NCBI RefSeq assembly: GCF_052324685.1
Contig: NW_027506913.1
Span: 434,001-498,000, forward strand
Direction of reading: 5' to 3'
From: Brachyhypopomus gauderio
Lineage: Eukaryota; Chordata; Actinopteri; Gymnotiformes; Hypopomidae
Length of the DNA: 64,000 nt
A model generated the notes under the pieces. The model was given only the letters and a program-made list of their open reading frames with translations. It had not been told where the DNA came from and made no database searches. This document shows positions 61,000 through 64,000 of the stretch, in pieces. The translations under genes were made by a program, and so were the position numbers. Each line of letters starts with the position of its first letter. Positions within the stretch are counted from its first letter, which is position 1.

Positions 61000-62429
61000 T
61001 GGGTGATTTTGTCATTACAAATTCTAAGACAACAAAGAAAATACTCACTCACACTTACTGCAGTGCGTAATCACAAACTGTTCCATAAAACACAAAAGAG
61101 CGGTCTCCTGTTCAAAAGGGTTCACTCTCTCTGACCTACTGTAGACAAAAAAATAACAATTATGCATAGGTAAGCCCTACTGTCCAAATGTTAATTGACA
61201 GCTATCAGAGTACCCAGGGTGTGCCAAGAACACATTCCACACACCATCACTTCACCTCCATCAACCGCTGGCCTCTGTCAGGATGGACTTCCACCAAATT
61301 CTTCCACTCTTTTAATCCCTATAGTCTTGCCTATTTATTTTTCCTTACACACCGATGACACTCAACGTGCTCAAACTGCTATTAAAGCCCACCTATCCTA
61401 AGGAGCAAAGAGTTGTGCATTCAGACTTGCTAATCAGAGCACTAGGGTCATACTCAGTTGTTTGACTGTGCACTGCTCATTCATTCACTGCTCTACACAC
61501 TTGTCACACATCTAAATTCCATATAAGGAGGTTCCAATCACAAAAGTGCAAGTGTGTTTAATAAAGAGGACAATCAGTTAAAATCTGTACCAGCCATTTC
61601 ATTTTCATTTTTAATTTATCAGGCATAGGAAGTTTGCTGTGTAATATCTCGATTTGACCACCAGATGGAGGCACATGCACTGATAACAAAAGTCACATGC
61701 AAACGGGCGTTTTGTTATGGTTTAAATGCATAAGCACAGGAAGACAAAACCGACCTTATTTCACTAGAGTTAATTGAAAACTGTATTCTCACTATAGTAG
61801 TTATGCAGTGCTACAGTTTCAGACTTTAGCACTGTCGTCCACCCCCCCCCCCCCCATTATATTATATATATGCCATTAAAGACACACATAAATAACAGTA
61901 TTGCGTATCTCGTCCCACTCTTGCAATTCTGCAAATTTGCATCTTGAATGAAAGCGACAGACAGACTACCAATACCTGCGCCGCCAGCACCGCTGTCTGC
62001 TCCTAACTGCTTAAGTGCCTGCCTGCTTTTCCTCTGGCTTACATCTGCTGATCTGAATCTGCCCTCTTCCCACCTCCCTCCAGCTGTATCGTGGCCTAAC
62101 CTTGGCTGGAGAAATGCACACGGATTTAGTGACAAAAAGAAATTGCCGACTAACAAAAGGTGCTTTACTTTAATGGTTTTTTTTTTAATATGTATATGTA
62201 ACAGTATATAACTCATGGTGCAGATAAATGGTATAAAATTCAAAATTTTGGATCACATTTCGCATTTATTTCGAAGCATAAATCTACAATTGGGGGAAAC
62301 AAGCTTGCAGTGTGCTCTCTTAGAAATAAATACCCCTTCATATATTAAATGACTGTGAGCAGCATTAGCAAATGTTCATATTTAGTCAATGACTGAAGGA
62401 TTTCATCCTATAATGTGCAGATCGCGAAA

Positions 62430-62473
<44 letters not shown>

Positions 62474-62483
62474 TTTCGCGATC

Positions 62484-62561
<78 letters not shown>

Positions 62562-63850
62562 CATAAATGTAATAGTGCCTGTAACTTTTTAAATCTCAGC
62601 TGTGAACTCGGAGGAAGCCCACAGATGCCAGAAACAGCAGGTTGTCAGGTGCCATGGTTTCTGATAAAAAGTTCTTCACAAAGAAGTCAATTGAAGAAAT
62701 AAGCAGTGTAACTGCTAATCACATTCAGACTTCTGTACTGATTGAGGAAGAAGTTCCTTTTGTATAGTTTTCTTTCTAAAAATTTTAAATATGTTGTTTA
62801 ATGAATACTGAAAATACTTTTGTTTCTCTCTCTCTCTCTCTACCTTTTCATTCAAGTTGTGATTTTCCATTCAATATGTTAAAATAAGTAACTTAATCTG
62901 TTGGCTGTTAAATAGAAATACAAATAGTGTTTGTAGAAAGTGAGTTTTGTTGACCTATCTTGTTGAACCCCAGCTTTGGTCCCAACAGCAAATAAAATAA
63001 TGTAAACTCTACTTCATACATATTTTCATCAGCCTTGGACCCAATAGCGGCACTATGCTGAATGGAGAATTTCTGATGTCCTTCGACTGAGTCCGTAAGA
63101 GTGACTGTAACATTTAGGAAGAAACATGTACGCATAGGCCTACAGATTGTTTAATATGTTGAGCTGCAGAGGGATGTCGTGTAAATGGTGCTTTTAAGAT
63201 CAGGAGAATGAAAATGATATTGACTACATGGTAGTACAAGTTGTGAGTTGTCGAAACCTGTGCTCTCCGGAAGGAAATCTGAACATTTTAAATAGGTGTT
63301 TATCTAAGACACCTGTGTCAGTCTAATGGTCAGTCACACTTTTGAAGAAAGGTTGGCATTTTTAGCACCTTTCTGATGCCCTTTCTGTGAGCTATTGGGA
63401 GATGCCAAGGGAGCAGCAATTTCCTGTTGGTCAGCATGAAATATTAAAAGCCTAATGTAGTCACCATCAACGGCCAAGCATGTACTGACTGTGTGATTTT
63501 ATACAAGGTGAAAGCCTGTTGGCAGGTTGCTTTCAAATGTTGACATATCTATCAAAATAATTTTATTATTATTATTTTTTAGTTTTGGACATTTACTGTC
63601 CATGAGGTCTCACCCGGTGGTAGTGACTTGGCCATAATGTACTGAAACTAGGACAGATTTTTGGATAATTGTGAAGATTTAAACTATGTTGAGTCCAATG
63701 GGCCCACAGTAAGACAAGCAAACAGAAAGAATTCCCACTAATAAAATGAATTAAGATGAAAGAGAATTACATGAAGTGAATTACATTTCAGTAGTGGTCA
63801 CATTGGGGCAAAAGGAATTGGACCTAGATATGGCTCAGTCCTAGCAACGA
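61000..63850. other. No gene recognised; microsatellites and a palindrome
   Basis: It holds a C-run at 61843-61855, TA runs at 62431-62471 and 62487-62560, and a CT run at 62827-62843. The overlapping short ORFs at 61857-62243 are on opposite strands and resemble nothing known. PDE5A, the next gene in tetrapod order, is not visible before the window ends. Confidence 0.4.
62416..62487. repeat. 72-bp perfect palindrome with TA core
   Basis: TGCAGATCGCGAAAAGATA at 62416 is mirrored by TATCTTTTCGCGATCTGCA ending at 62487, with only alternating TA between. The whole 72 bp is self-complementary. Confidence 0.9.
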
Positions 63851-64000
63851 GATGGTGGAATGATCTTCCACTAGCTGCTAAGACTGCAGAGTCTCTTGCC
63901 ATCTTCAGAAATAGACTGAAGACTCACCTGTTTGTTGAGTAATTAAATGAGCACTAACACCGCAGATAGGACTTCTATCTGTTCTTTACATTGTATGTTT
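63850..64000 (+). mobile_element. L2-type LINE 3' fragment, cut by the window end
   Basis: The stretch GATGGTGGAATGATCTTCCACTAGCTGC with AGACTGAAGACTCACCTGTTTGTTGAG matches the corresponding part of the L2 copy at about 58445-58545. The L2 3' tail would follow outside the window. Confidence 0.7.

Noticed and set aside
61857-62243. 128-codon minus-strand ORF as a new gene
   Set aside because: An overlapping plus-strand ORF is equally open, the composition is unremarkable, and no splice or family signal was seen.

Overview
The window is vertebrate genomic DNA, almost certainly from a teleost fish. It has multi-exon genes with GT/AG introns, many Tc1-like, hAT-like and L2-type repeats, tRNA-derived SINEs, and long (TA)n and (CA)n microsatellites. 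The gene order SYNPO2 - MYOZ2 - USP53 (all +) followed by FABP2 (-) matches the human 4q26 block. Three of the four genes could be assembled exon by exon with consistent splice phases: MYOZ2 (256 aa), USP53 (981 aa) and FABP2 (132 aa).

Layout. 1-17.6 kb: the 3' half of synaptopodin-2 (synpo2), with an internal exon ending at 3633, a large exon from 11777 to 14135, and a likely alternative last exon at 16472-16954. The 8-kb intron between the first two is packed with transposons: a hAT/ZBED-type element carrying a Harbinger-like MITE, then two Tc1-like elements, the second split by a hAT MITE. It also holds a near-perfect 423-bp copy of synpo2 coding sequence lying between two (TA)n tracts. 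20.7-27.2 kb: myozenin-2 in five coding exons. 27.2-33.4 kb: gene-free sequence upstream of usp53. 33.4-49.8 kb: usp53, with a complete USP-type catalytic domain and a long disordered tail. 51.3-52.8 kb: fabp2 in the canonical four exons on the minus strand. 52.8-64 kb: no host gene recognised; this part is a graveyard of nested mobile elements (hAT, Tc1, decayed gypsy, a solo LTR inside a Tc1, L2 3' ends).

Function. synpo2 and myoz2 encode Z-disc or actin-associated muscle proteins. usp53 encodes a tight-junction-associated deubiquitinase, and fabp2 an enterocyte fatty-acid carrier. Their adjacency reflects conserved vertebrate synteny, not an operon-like pathway.

I did not find a new biological system. 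The most notable points are: the recent exon-fragment duplication in synpo2; frame breaks upstream of the intact 669-codon synpo2 ORF, in contrast to the intact neighbouring genes; several mobile elements with exact boundaries and target-site duplications, including a four-level nest; and one unexplained 100-codon minus-strand ORF near 19 kb.
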